Assembly (NCBI RefSeq): GCF_900129795.1
Contig: NZ_FQWW01000001.1
Coordinates: 806,001 to 870,000, forward strand
Source: Flavobacterium sp. CF108
GTDB lineage: Bacteria; Bacteroidota; Bacteroidia; Flavobacteriales; Flavobacteriaceae
Reading direction: 5' to 3'
DNA: 64,000 nucleotides
In this document: positions 24,050-32,918 of the stretch, piece by piece
Layout: every line of letters starts with the position of its first letter
How positions within the stretch are numbered: the first letter of the stretch is position 1
Position numbers and translations under genes: made by a program
The notes under the pieces: generated by a model
Seen by the model: only the letters and a program-made list of their open reading frames with translations
Database searches by the model: none
What the model was told of the DNA's origin: nothing

Positions 24050-24068
24050 TTGAAGGCTTTCTTTTTTA
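24050..24068. terminator. right half of terminator split by IS insertion
   Basis: TTTGAAGGCTTTCTTTTTT. Together with 22600-22617 it formed a bidirectional terminator shared by the small peptide gene and the LamG-like gene at 24084. The LamG-like gene now lacks the intact hairpin. Confidence 0.75.
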
Positions 24069-24083
24069 TGAGAAAATATAAAA

Positions 24084-24971
24084 CTATTTTTTTGGTGTGT
24101 TTGTTACTTTGATCAAATACGTTCCTTCTGGCAAATCACCAATATTAGAAGCATTTGCCCCTATTATTTTTTGTCCCTGAGAGAAAACCTCAACACTTTT
24201 ACCACTTTTAGAAGTTTCGACAGAAGGAGCTGCAACTGGTAATTTTATAGGTGCAGAAACCGCTTTCTTTTCTGTACTTGAAACTGGCACTGGCGGAGCT
24301 GCTACTGTTTTGGCTGGTTTTGAACTGTTATAGGATTCCATAACTTGTTCGTCTGTCATAGCAACGGCATACAATTTAATGTCGTCAATATCGGCATTGA
24401 TGTTTGTTGCCGTATTTAGTTTTCCGATATTTAAAATATAACCTTTAGTTAAACGCGCGATTCCATCAGCAGATTTTAGCAATTCACCATTACGATAAAT
24501 TTTTGAAATATTACCGTCGTAAGTAATGCTGTACATGTACCAGATATCTTTTAATAGCGGTGCAGAAGCCTGAACATCATTGCCTGGTCCCCATCCTGAA
24601 AGAATTGTTTCAGAATTACCTCCAGCTGCCGCTTGCTGTGTTAATCCGAAATATTGGCCATTTGCTGCGGTACCATAACCTAAAACATGATTAGCGGCAT
24701 TTACTGCATTAAATTTAACCCAAACAGATATTGTTCTAGGTTTATTACCTTGCGGAAGATCACCTACTACAGCCTGAAAAGCTTTATTAGAAAGCCGCAA
24801 AGCTCCTTTAGCGGCACCCATTCTGTCGTTTACAAAAACAGGAGTACCTAAAAAGGAAATTGTATTATCTGCACTACTTAAATTTCCGTTGAAATTAAAT
24901 TCCTGAACGGGATTTTGCGCATTAGAATTTAAAAAACTTACAAACATTAAAGTGAGTAATATTTTTTTCAT
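24084..24971 (-). CDS. secreted LamG-like (concanavalin-fold) protein, paralogue 1
   Basis: A 295-residue secreted protein. The signal peptide (MKKILLTLMFVSFLNSNAQ) precedes a LamG/jelly-roll domain over about residues 20-215, with RTISVWVKFNAVNAANHVLGYG, IWYMYSITYDGNISKIYRNGELL and NADIDDIKLYAVAMTDEQV, the typical strands of this fold. A Pro/Ala/Val-rich linker leads to a C-terminal segment, VEVFSQGQKIIGANASNIG then LPEGTYLIKVTN, which resembles the type IX secretion sorting tail. It is probably exported and surface-attached, with ligand unknown. It is closely related to the gene at 25291. Its terminator was disrupted by the IS. Confidence 0.8.
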   Translation of the reverse strand: MKKILLTLMFVSFLNSNAQNPVQEFNFNGNLSSADNTISFLGTPVFVNDRMGAAKGALRLSNKAFQAVVGDLPQGNKPRTISVWVKFNAVNAANHVLGYGTAANGQYFGLTQQAAAGGNSETILSGWGPGNDVQASAPLLKDIWYMYSITYDGNISKIYRNGELLKSADGIARLTKGYILNIGKLNTATNINADIDDIKLYAVAMTDEQVMESYNSSKPAKTVAAPPVPVSSTEKKAVSAPIKLPVAAPSVETSKSGKSVEVFSQGQKIIGANASNIGDLPEGTYLIKVTNTPKK

Positions 24972-25290
24972 AGGGATATAGATTTTTTACTGGATGATAT
25001 CTTTTTATAATAACTTATTTAACAGCAAATTTGATCATTTAAATTTTACAATTACAAATTTTTAAATATTTTATTTACAAATTTTGTTAAAACTATAATT
25101 TTAATTCAGCATAAACAAACAAATCCTACATACAAATACAGAATTCTCACAAAATATAAAAAATACGGGCCTAACAGGCTAAAAAAAAGCCTTCTGATTT
25201 CAAAAGGCTTTCTCCTAATTCCAAAAAAACTAATTGCTACTAAACAATATTTAAAAATTAACTAACTATTAAAAAATTAATGGATGGCCT
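24972..25290. other. intergenic region between the LamG paralogues
   Basis: A 319-bp A+T-rich stretch. It holds the 5' region of paralogue 1 and the terminator of paralogue 2 (25183-25212). I see no further gene or repeat. Confidence 0.6.
25183..25212 (-). terminator. terminator after LamG paralogue 2
   Basis: AAAAAGCCTT pairs with AAGGCTTT around CTGATTTCAA. It nearly matches the terminator split by the IS, suggesting that the 3' regions of the two paralogues were duplicated along with the genes. Confidence 0.75.
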
Positions 25291-26199
25291 TTATTTTGAT
25301 GTTATTTTTTTTGCCGAAGCATTTGAAATCTTTAGTAAATATGTTCCTTCAGGAAGATCGTTGATAGTCATTGAATTGTCCCCAACTACTTTTTGTCCTT
25401 GCGAATACACTTCAATATTTTTACCTCCCACATTTACATCTTTATTCACAATTATATTACTTGATGGAGTTTTTGCTGTTTTAGATTTTACAACTGTACC
25501 TTTTGCTTTAGGGGCTGCTGTAACTTCTGCGGCTACTATTAGAGGTTTAGAACTATTATAAGACTCTGCAACCTGTTCATCTGTCAAAGCGATATCATAG
25601 ATCTTTAAATCGTCTACATCAGCGTTTATACCAACCGATGTATTTATCTCGCCTAATCTAAAAATAGTTCCTTTTGTAGAGCGTTTTAAGCCGTTTATGT
25701 ATTTTAACAACTCTCCGTTGCGGTACATTTTAGAAACTGTACCGTCAAATGTTACGGTATATTGGTACCAAACTCCTTTTGCTAATGAAGTTGAAACAAT
25801 AACATCATTTGTCGCACCCCAGCCCGCTAAACTTAAATCTGAATTAGAAGAAACTGTCGACTGCTGCAGTAAACCAAAATATTGCGCATTATAGGCTGAA
25901 CCATAACCCCAGATATAATTTGCTGATGCTATGTCATTAAATTTAACCCAAATACTAACCGTTCTGGCTTTATTGCCTTGCGGCAGATCATCTACCACAG
26001 CTTCCAGCGCTTTATTATTTAGTCTTTGAGCATTTCCGGCAATTCCTGATCTATCGGGTACAAAATCATTTGACCCCATAAAAGAAATTGTATTAGATTC
26101 ATTATTTAAAGTCCCATTGAAATTAAACTCCTGAATTGGATTTTGAGCAGTTGCATTCAAATAACTTACAAACATTACTGAGAGTAGAAATTTTTTCAT
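25291..26199 (-). CDS. secreted LamG-like protein, paralogue 2
   Basis: A 302-residue protein collinear with paralogue 1. It has signal peptide MKKFLLSVMFVSYLNATAQ, a LamG-type domain (ARTVSIWVKFNDIASANYIWGYG; VWYQYTVTFDGTVSKMYRNG; NADVDDLKIYDIALTDEQV), a longer Lys/Thr/Val-rich linker, and a tail IEVYSQGQKVVGDNSMTIN then LPEGTYLLKISN, like a T9SS sorting domain. The lysine-rich terminus (SAKKITSK) differs. The two genes arose by tandem duplication. Promoter signals lie in the 389-bp A+T-rich region upstream. Confidence 0.8.
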   Translation of the reverse strand: MKKFLLSVMFVSYLNATAQNPIQEFNFNGTLNNESNTISFMGSNDFVPDRSGIAGNAQRLNNKALEAVVDDLPQGNKARTVSIWVKFNDIASANYIWGYGSAYNAQYFGLLQQSTVSSNSDLSLAGWGATNDVIVSTSLAKGVWYQYTVTFDGTVSKMYRNGELLKYINGLKRSTKGTIFRLGEINTSVGINADVDDLKIYDIALTDEQVAESYNSSKPLIVAAEVTAAPKAKGTVVKSKTAKTPSSNIIVNKDVNVGGKNIEVYSQGQKVVGDNSMTINDLPEGTYLLKISNASAKKITSK

Positions 26200-26588
26200 A
26201 ATAGCAGAATTTAGGGTAATAAATAAAGTGTGTCATTTATACACAGCTAAACTATACTATTATGCTTTTCGTCGAAAATTTTTTCGTTAACCTACCTAAA
26301 TAATCGTTAAAATAACCAAAATTGATGATTTTGTCGACAAAATTAGTTTTAATTATACTATTAAAGTAATTCTTAAAATTATAAATTAACCTCAATTTCA
26401 ATTAAAATATCTTACGTATAAATACGGTATATTTAAATAAAACAAAATAATTAACATTTATAAAAAAATTTAAACTTTCAAAATAATAGTAACTCTTTTA
26501 CTGAATCTCTTAATCATTTAAACATCAGCATAAAAAAACTCCATTCGCAGGACGAATGGAGTTTAATATTTTTTAGAAAAATAGTGAC
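26200..26588. other. intergenic region upstream of LamG paralogue 2
   Basis: No gene is seen. It contains a 16-bp perfect palindrome ATTTTGTCGACAAAAT (26328-26343) and a shorter one, TTTTCGTCGAAAA (about 26265-26277), both with TCGA-like centres. A Bacteroidota -7-like CAAAATTA on the minus strand overlaps the larger palindrome. The terminator of the neighbouring PLP-enzyme gene is at 26536-26564. Confidence 0.55.
26536..26564 (-). terminator. terminator after the cysteine synthase-like gene
   Basis: A 12-bp perfect stem, AAACTCCATTCG with CGAATGGAGTTT, loop CAGGA, with A/T runs on both sides. Confidence 0.88.
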
Positions 26589-27629
26589 CTATTTTACAAA
26601 TTCAATTTTTTGGGTTTCTTCTTCATTAACGCTGTCGAAGAATCCTTGCTCGTTCATCCAGTCATCGCTGAATACTTTACTCATATAACGTGAACCGTGA
26701 TCAGGGAAGATTGCGATAATATTACTTTCTTTTGTAAATTCACCTTCTTCTGCATACTGTTTAATTGCCTGCATTACTGCTCCAGATGTGTATCCAACAA
26801 ATAAACCTTCTTTACGAGTGATCTCTCTTGCTGAGTGAGCACTTTCTTCATCAGTAACTTTCATGAACTTATCGATGATATCAAAATCTGTTGCCGATGG
26901 AATTAAGTTTTTACCTAAACCTTCAATACGGTATGGATAAATTTCTTTATTATCGAATTCCCTTGTTTCGTGGTATTTTTTCAATACTGATCCAAAAGCA
27001 TCTACTCCTAAGATTCTAATATTCGGATTTTGCTCTTTTAAGAATTTTGCTGTTCCGGAAATTGTTCCTCCGGTTCCGCTGCAAGCAATAAGATGTGTGA
27101 TCTGCCCTTTTGTTTGTTCCCAGATTTCGGGACCTGTAGTATTGTAGTGGGCATCAATATTTAACTGATTGAAATATTGATTGATATAAACTGAACCCTT
27201 TGTTTCTTCGTGTAATCGTTTTGCTACATTGTAGTATGATCTTTCATCATCTGCAGAAACGTGAGCCGGACAAACATAAACTTTTGCGCCTAAGCTTCTC
27301 AGCATGTCAATTTTATCTTTGGAGGATTTTGAACTTACGGCCAAAATACAATTGTAACCTTTTATAATACTTACCATGGCTAAACTAAAACCTGTATTAC
27401 CTGATGTAGTTTCAATGATGGTATCGCCTGGTGATAATATTCCTTTTCTTTCGGCTTCTTCAATAATATATAACGCTATTCTATCTTTTGAGGAATGACC
27501 TGGATTAAAAGCTTCTACCTTTGCGTAGAAATTTCCTTCTAACTCTTCGGTGATTTTATTTAGTCTAATAAGCGGGGTATTACCTATTAATTCTAAAACA
27601 TTATTATAAGCGTTTATTTCTTCTTTCAT
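26589..27629 (-). CDS. PLP-dependent cysteine synthase / cystathionine beta-synthase-type enzyme
   Basis: A 346-residue fold-type II PLP enzyme. The N-terminal [17 protein letters not shown], the PLP-lysine region [14 protein letters not shown] (Lys about residue 48), the substrate loop [11 protein letters not shown] and the phosphate-binding [10 protein letters not shown] are clear. It forms cysteine from (O-acetyl)serine and sulfide, or cystathionine from serine and homocysteine. The catalytic core looks CBS-like, but the C-terminal regulatory CBS-domain pair is absent, so the two cannot be told apart by eye. It starts at ATG 27627-27629. It is monocistronic with a strong terminator. Confidence 0.85.
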   Translation of the reverse strand: MKEEINAYNNVLELIGNTPLIRLNKITEELEGNFYAKVEAFNPGHSSKDRIALYIIEEAERKGILSPGDTIIETTSGNTGFSLAMVSIIKGYNCILAVSSKSSKDKIDMLRSLGAKVYVCPAHVSADDERSYYNVAKRLHEETKGSVYINQYFNQLNIDAHYNTTGPEIWEQTKGQITHLIACSGTGGTISGTAKFLKEQNPNIRILGVDAFGSVLKKYHETREFDNKEIYPYRIEGLGKNLIPSATDFDIIDKFMKVTDEESAHSAREITRKEGLFVGYTSGAVMQAIKQYAEEGEFTKESNIIAIFPDHGSRYMSKVFSDDWMNEQGFFDSVNEEETQKIEFVK

Positions 27630-27699
27630 AAAAAAATAGTTAATCGAAGGTATTTTTCACGCACCTTGATAGGTTGCAAATTTAACAAAAAATTTCTAA

Positions 27700-29835
27700 T
27701 TAGCTTTTAATTTTTTCTAAATCTAATAAAAAACTAAATTCTTTTGCTAAGTCTTTTAAAGCCTCAAAACGTCCTGAAGCCCCGCCATGTCCTGCATCCA
27801 TATTAGTATCTAAAAACAATTGATTATTATTTGTTTTTAAATCTCTTAATTTAGCCACCCATTTTGCTGGCTCCCAATACTGTACCTGAGAATCATGCAA
27901 TCCTGTCGATACATACATATTAGGATATTTTTGTGCTTTTACATTGTCATAAGGTGAATACGACAACATATAATCGTAATACTTTTTATTGTTTGGGTTT
28001 CCCCATTCGTCATATTCTCCGGTTGTAAGCGGAATGCTGTCGTCCAGCATTGTTGTAATAACATCTACAAATGGTACCTGCGCTATAACTCCGTTGTATA
28101 ACTCTGGTGCTTCATTTACGACTACACCCATTAAAAGTCCTCCTGCAGATCCACCTTCTGCATAAAGATGTTCTGGCGACGTATATTTCTCGTCTATTAC
28201 AAATTTAGAGCAATCGATGAAATCTGTAAAGGTATTTTTCTTTTTTAACAGTTTTCCGTCTTCATACCATTGTCTTCCTAAATCTTCTCCTCCTCTAATG
28301 TGTGCAATTGCATAAACAAAACCGCGATCTAATAATGAAAGTCTTGTTGAAGAAAAATAAGTATCCATCGTAATTCCGTATGAACCGTACGCATACAGCA
28401 ATAACGGGTTTTTACCATTTTTATTCAGCCCTTTTTTATAAATCATCGAAATTGGCACTTTTACACCATCTCTTGCTATTGCCCAAACTCGCTCTTCGAC
28501 ATAATTTTCTTTGTCAAATTTCCCGCCTAAAACCTGTTGTTCTTTTAGAATTTCTTTAGTTTTAGTTTTCATATTAAAATCAATTACAGATGACGGCGTA
28601 GCAAGTGATTGATAGCTATAACGCAGAATATCGGTATCAAAATCAATATTTGTTGTAGTAAAAGCATTGTAGGTTTCGCTTCCAAATGGCAGATAATAAT
28701 CTGGTTCGTCGTTCCATGGCATAATTCGGATATGATTTAAACCATTCGAACGTTCTTCTACAACTAAAAAGTTTTTAAAGATCTCGATATCTTCTAACAA
28801 AACATCTTCTCTATGCGCAATTACATCAACCCAGTTTTTTTTGCCTGTTTTATTTTCAGGCGTTTTCATTAGCTTGAAATTGGTTGCCTTGTCTTTATTA
28901 GTTAAAATATAAAATGAATCCTCATAATGAGAAATGCTGTATTCTAAACCACGAACACGAGGCTGAAATACTTCAAATTCTCCATCCGGATTATCTGATT
29001 TCAGGATTCTATATTCTGTAGTTAAAGTACTCGATGAACCAATTACAATATATTTCCTTGATTTTTCTTTGCTAATCGAAACATTAAAAGTATCATCAAT
29101 TTCATCATAAACTAAAACATCATTTTTAGAATCTGTGTTTAATTTATGTCTGAAAATTTTATCAGCTCTTAAAGTTACCTCATCCTGCTTGGTATAAAAA
29201 ATGGTTTTATTATCATTTGCCCAGACAGATCCTCCTGTTGCATTTTCAATTTTATCTGATAGAATTTCTCCTGTTTCAAGATTTTTGAACTGGATAGTAT
29301 AAATTCTTCTTCCCACAATATCAGTTCCAAAACTGGCAAATTTATTATCAGGACTTATACTTAAACCTCCTAATTTAAAATAAGCGTGACCTACTGCCAA
29401 TTCGTTACAGTTGAACAGAATTTCTTCTTCTGCCGAAAGGCTTCCTTTTTTTCTTGAAAAAATTGGATAATCTTTCCCTGTTTCAAAACGTGTAATATAA
29501 TAATATCCGTTGTAGAAATAAGGAACTGATGAATCATCTTCTTTAATTCTTCCTTTCATTTCTTCATACAAAGATTCCTGTAAATCTTTAGTATGAGCAG
29601 TCACTTTTTGATAGTATTCGTTTTCTTTATTTAGATAATCAATAACTTCGGGATTTTCTCTATCGTTTAACCAGAAATAATTATCGATTCGGGTTTCTTT
29701 ATGTTTTTTTAGTGTTTTTGGAATTTCCTTGGCCTTTGGAGCCTCTATATTTTCTTGCATTGGCTGAGCATTTATTTTTAAATACGAAGGAGCAAAAGTA
29801 GTACAAACGCAACAGAACAAAATTAATTTTTTCAT
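27700..29835 (-). CDS. S9A prolyl oligopeptidase / oligopeptidase B-like peptidase
   Basis: About 711 residues from the ATG at 29833-29835 (MKKLILFCCVCTTF, a signal peptide), which I prefer over an in-frame start 21 codons upstream. It should hydrolyse short peptides in the periplasm. An N-terminal seven-bladed propeller is followed by an alpha/beta hydrolase domain, with the nucleophile in EGGSAGGLLMG (GxSxGG), an Asp in STGLHDSQVQYWEP and a His in MDAGHGGASGR. IAHIRGGEDLGRQWYEDGK and FTDFIDCSKFVIDEKYT are S9A signatures. Oligopeptidase B-like proteins cleave after basic residues, but the specificity here is not certain. It is divergent from ybaB. Confidence 0.9.
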   Translation of the reverse strand: MKKLILFCCVCTTFAPSYLKINAQPMQENIEAPKAKEIPKTLKKHKETRIDNYFWLNDRENPEVIDYLNKENEYYQKVTAHTKDLQESLYEEMKGRIKEDDSSVPYFYNGYYYITRFETGKDYPIFSRKKGSLSAEEEILFNCNELAVGHAYFKLGGLSISPDNKFASFGTDIVGRRIYTIQFKNLETGEILSDKIENATGGSVWANDNKTIFYTKQDEVTLRADKIFRHKLNTDSKNDVLVYDEIDDTFNVSISKEKSRKYIVIGSSSTLTTEYRILKSDNPDGEFEVFQPRVRGLEYSISHYEDSFYILTNKDKATNFKLMKTPENKTGKKNWVDVIAHREDVLLEDIEIFKNFLVVEERSNGLNHIRIMPWNDEPDYYLPFGSETYNAFTTTNIDFDTDILRYSYQSLATPSSVIDFNMKTKTKEILKEQQVLGGKFDKENYVEERVWAIARDGVKVPISMIYKKGLNKNGKNPLLLYAYGSYGITMDTYFSSTRLSLLDRGFVYAIAHIRGGEDLGRQWYEDGKLLKKKNTFTDFIDCSKFVIDEKYTSPEHLYAEGGSAGGLLMGVVVNEAPELYNGVIAQVPFVDVITTMLDDSIPLTTGEYDEWGNPNNKKYYDYMLSYSPYDNVKAQKYPNMYVSTGLHDSQVQYWEPAKWVAKLRDLKTNNNQLFLDTNMDAGHGGASGRFEALKDLAKEFSFLLDLEKIKS

Positions 29836-29904
29836 AAAATATTCTATTGATTTAATACAGCAATATACTAATTTTGTATGAAATAATTTAAAAATCAATA
29901 AAAA

Positions 29905-30225
29905 ATGGATTTAATGGGAATGATGGGAAAACTTAAAGAAACCCAGCAAAAAATTGAAGATACAAAGAAACGCCTTGATACTGTTTTAATTGACGAACAA
30001 AGCGCTGACGGATTATTAAAAATTACAATTACTGCAAATAGAAAAATAAAATCAATCTCTGTTGATGATTCTCTTTTAGAAGATAAAGAACAACTGGAAG
30101 ATTATTTAATTGTAACACTAAATAAAGCCATCGAAAGAGCTACAAGCGTAAACGAAAGTGAACTTGACGCCGTTGCGAAAATGGATATGCCGATGATTCC
30201 GGGGATGGATAATTTGTTTAAGTAA
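29905..30225 (+). CDS. YbaB/EbfC-family nucleoid-associated protein
   Basis: A 106-residue DNA-binding protein. It opens [24 protein letters not shown], the helical Met-rich dimer start of the family, with a central sheet ([24 protein letters not shown]) and a C-terminal helix ending [11 protein letters not shown]. The genes usually linked to ybaB (dnaX, recR) are not adjacent here. It starts at ATG 29905. Confidence 0.85.
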   Translation: MDLMGMMGKLKETQQKIEDTKKRLDTVLIDEQSADGLLKITITANRKIKSISVDDSLLEDKEQLEDYLIVTLNKAIERATSVNESELDAVAKMDMPMIPGMDNLFK

Positions 30226-30227
30226 AG

Positions 30228-30355
30228 GTACAAAGGTTCAGAGTTGCAAAGGTTCAAAGGTTTTTCTTTGTTGTAACTAAAAAAAAGACGCACAATTGTG
30301 CATCTTTTTTTTAAACCTTTGTCCCTCTGAACCTTTGCAACTCTGAACCTCTTTC
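30228..30355. repeat. nested palindromes with terminator between ybaB and ltaE
   Basis: The outer arms AGGTTCAGAGTTGCAAAGGT / ACCTTTGCAACTCTGAACCT (about 30236 and 30335) are perfect reverse complements. The inner core is a terminator-like hairpin AAAAAGACGCACAATTGTGC with ATCTTTTTTTT (30279-30312). The arms belong to the AACCTTTG octamer family. The whole can form one long hairpin between two convergent genes. Confidence 0.85.
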
Positions 30356-31375
30356 CTAAATTTTCGAAAACATCTCCAAAACATAAGTATGCATTACTTC
30401 TTTGTAATCTAAATGCGTAACGATTCTTAGTTTGTTGTGTCCTAGAGAACTTATTAAAATATTTTTCTGTTTTAATTTTTCAATCAAAAGCTGGTCGCTG
30501 TAACCTTCGGCTAATGAAAAAATCAAAATATTTGTTTCTACTGGCTCTACAGATGCGATCCAGGATTTTGTGCTTAAAATTGCACCTATTTCTTTTGCTC
30601 TGCGATGATCTTCTGCAAGACGTTCAATATTATTCGCCAATGCATATAATCCTGCTGCGGCTAAATAACCCACCTGACGCATTCCGCCGCCTAATATTTT
30701 TCTAATTCTTAGTGCTCGGTGAATATCTGCTTTGCTTCCCAATAAAACCGAACCAATTGGCGCGCCTAAACCTTTTGACAAGCAAACGGAAATAGTGTCG
30801 AAAATAGCTCCAAATTCCTTTGGGTTCTGTCTTTTGGCAACCAATGCATTCCAAATTCTGGCTCCGTCTAAATGGAATTTCAAATTATTGGCATCGCACA
30901 CTTTTTTTATTTCTCTTAAATCTTCTAATTCGTAACAAGCTCCGCCGCCTTTATTGGTTGTATTTTCAACACAAACTAAACTCGTTAATGGACTATGATA
31001 AAATTCAGGATCATTAATTGCGGCTGCCACTTGTGCAGCATTTATCATTCCGCGGTCTCCATCAAGCAAGCAGCACGAAACGCCGCTGTTAAAAGAAACT
31101 CCGCCGCCTTCATAATGAAAAACGTGGGCATATTTATCGGCAATTAATTGTTCTCCGGGTTGTGTATGCAGTTTAATTGCGGTTTGATTCGCCATAGTTC
31201 CCGACGGAAAAAAAAGTCCAGCTTCCATACCAAAAAATTCGGCTATTCTATTCTCTAATTCGATAACCGTAGGATCTTGTTTGTATACGTCGTCGCCAAC
31301 CTGAGCGTTAAACATATACTGCAGCATCTCATAAGAAGGCTTGGTAATGGTATCGCTAATTAAATTTATTTCCAT
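30356..31375 (-). CDS. ltaE: low-specificity threonine aldolase
   Basis: PLP-dependent cleavage of threonine or allo-threonine to glycine and acetaldehyde (beta-eliminating lyase family). At 339 residues it is family length. It has ISDTITKPSYEMLQYM at the start, GDDVYKQDPTVIELE, PSGTMANQTAIKLHT, HLDGARIWNA (Asp binding the PLP ring nitrogen) and the Schiff-base lysine in DTISVCLSKGLGAPIGSVL. It starts at ATG 31373-31375. It is monocistronic on the minus strand with a -7 element 27 nt upstream. Glycine formed could feed the GcvT pathway encoded elsewhere in the window. Confidence 0.93.
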   Translation of the reverse strand: MEINLISDTITKPSYEMLQYMFNAQVGDDVYKQDPTVIELENRIAEFFGMEAGLFFPSGTMANQTAIKLHTQPGEQLIADKYAHVFHYEGGGVSFNSGVSCCLLDGDRGMINAAQVAAAINDPEFYHSPLTSLVCVENTTNKGGGACYELEDLREIKKVCDANNLKFHLDGARIWNALVAKRQNPKEFGAIFDTISVCLSKGLGAPIGSVLLGSKADIHRALRIRKILGGGMRQVGYLAAAGLYALANNIERLAEDHRRAKEIGAILSTKSWIASVEPVETNILIFSLAEGYSDQLLIEKLKQKNILISSLGHNKLRIVTHLDYKEVMHTYVLEMFSKI

Positions 31376-31401
31376 ATAAAAACTATATCTATTTTGGACA
31401 G

Positions 31402-31409
31402 CAAAATTA
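31402..31409 (-). promoter_or_regulatory. -7 element of ltaE
   Basis: TAATTTTG on the minus strand, 27 nt from the start codon. Confidence 0.5.
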
Positions 31410-31470
31410 CGTATTACTGTTTGTTATTAATCCCAAGTTTTAATAAATTTTAACTTGTGAATTACTTAGA

Positions 31471-31722
31471 ACCAAATTAACGTAATATTTATAAAAAACA
31501 TATAAAACTAGCATTAATAATTCAAAATTTGATTTCTGGTTTTCAAAAACAATTCTATGTCCTTAAAAAGGCCTTTTAGAGTTTATCTTATTTTGTATCA
31601 TAATTTAATGCTGTATTCTAAAAACTAAATCTTATTTTTGTATGACGAAATTACGCATTGGTTTTTCGAAACAAACCAACGTAATATCTGCAAAAAACAA
31701 ATAAAACTACTTATTAATTTAT
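31471..31722. repeat. degenerate duplicated segments upstream of prfB
   Basis: Segment 31480-31519 (ACGTAATATTTATAAAAAAC then ATATAAAACTAGCATTAATA) resembles 31679-31719 (ACGTAATATCTGCAAAAAAC then AAATAAAACTACTTATTAAT), the latter being the prfB 5' region. ATCTTATTTTGTATCAT (about 31584) and ATCTTATTTTTGTATGAC (about 31629) form another pair. The second carries a TATTTTTG -7 element (31633-31640). It looks like an old duplication of the prfB promoter region. Confidence 0.45.
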
Positions 31723-32819
31723 GACAACAGCCGAACAAGTAAAAGGTATTGTGGAGCGCCTTGGTGCGTTGAGGAGGTATCTTTGACGTTGATGCCAAGC
31801 TAATCGAAATTGCAAACGAAGAAGAAAAAACTTTTGCGCCTGATTTTTGGAATAATGCCAAAGAAGCAGAAAACATCGTAAAAAATCTTCGAAACAAGAA
31901 AAAATGGATTGAGGATTATGACAAAGCTGTAACGCTTACAGATGAATTGCAGCTGGCTTATGATTTTTATAAAGAAGGGGAACTTTCTGCAGATGAATTA
32001 GACGAACAATATGATACTACGCAAAGTCATATAGAAAATATCGAATTCAAAAACATGCTTTCTGACGAGGGCGATAGTTTAAGTGCTGTTGTTCAAATCA
32101 CTGCCGGTGCCGGCGGAACTGAAAGCTGCGACTGGGCAGGAATGCTGATGCGTATGTACATGATGTGGGGTGAAAGTTATGGCTACAAAATAAAAGAACT
32201 TAACTTTCAGGAAGGTGATGTTGCCGGAATAAAAACGGTAACTTTAGAATTTGAAGGCGATTATTCTTTTGGATATTTAAAAGGAGAAAATGGTGTTCAC
32301 CGTTTAGTTAGAATCTCTCCTTTTGACAGTAATGCCAAACGTCATACTTCGTTTGTATCTGTATATGTTTATCCGCTTGTTGATGATAGTATCGAAATTG
32401 ACATTAATCCTGCCGATATCGAAATTACAACTTCACGTTCAAGTGGTGCCGGAGGACAGAACGTAAATAAGGTTGAAACGAAAGTTCAGTTAGTTCACAA
32501 ACCAACCGGAATCCAGATTCAGTGTTCTGAGACAAGATCACAACAAGATAACAGACAGCGTGCTATGCAGATGCTTCGTTCTCAATTATACGAAATTGAG
32601 TTAAAGAAACAACAAGCGCAGCGTGCTGATATTGAAGCCGGAAAAATGAAAATCGAATGGGGTTCGCAGATTCGTAATTACGTAATGCAGCCTTATAAAT
32701 TAGTAAAAGACGTGCGTACAGGTTATGAAACCAGCGATGTCGACGGTGTAATGAATGGTAATATCGATCCTTTCCTAAAAGCATTTTTAATGATGATGGG
32801 ACAGAAGGAGGAAGAATAA
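31721..32819 (+). CDS. prfB: peptide chain release factor 2 with programmed +1 frameshift
   Basis: Recognises UGA/UAA and releases the finished peptide. Translation starts at ATG 31721 and runs 21 codons to an in-frame TGA (31784-31786). A +1 shift at CTT-TGA-C continues as [20 protein letters not shown] into the main frame. The anticodon-mimic SPF is in [15 protein letters not shown] and the catalytic GGQ in [15 protein letters not shown]. Total length about 365 residues, normal for RF2. The shift site autoregulates the gene: low RF2 gives more pausing at UGA and more frameshifting. A search for uninterrupted frames would call only the part from 31947. Confidence 0.95.
31771..31787 (+). promoter_or_regulatory. 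prfB programmed frameshift site
   Basis: AGGAGG, then TAT, then CTTTGAC. The SD-like hexamer lies three nucleotides before the CTT slip codon, followed by TGA C, the standard bacterial arrangement. Confidence 0.93.
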
Positions 32820-32918
32820 GTCTCAGTATTCAGTGTTCAGATTTTATAGTATTCAGTGCCGTTTGCAGTTACAGTAAACTTGAAACCTGAAACTTTAAAC
32901 TTTAAAACTAAAAAAGTT

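Noticed and set aside
31947..32819. RF2 gene starting at an internal Met (290 aa), or a broken prfB
   Set aside because: The upstream 22 codons and the CTT-TGA-C site show this is the normal programmed frameshift; the gene is complete from 31721.
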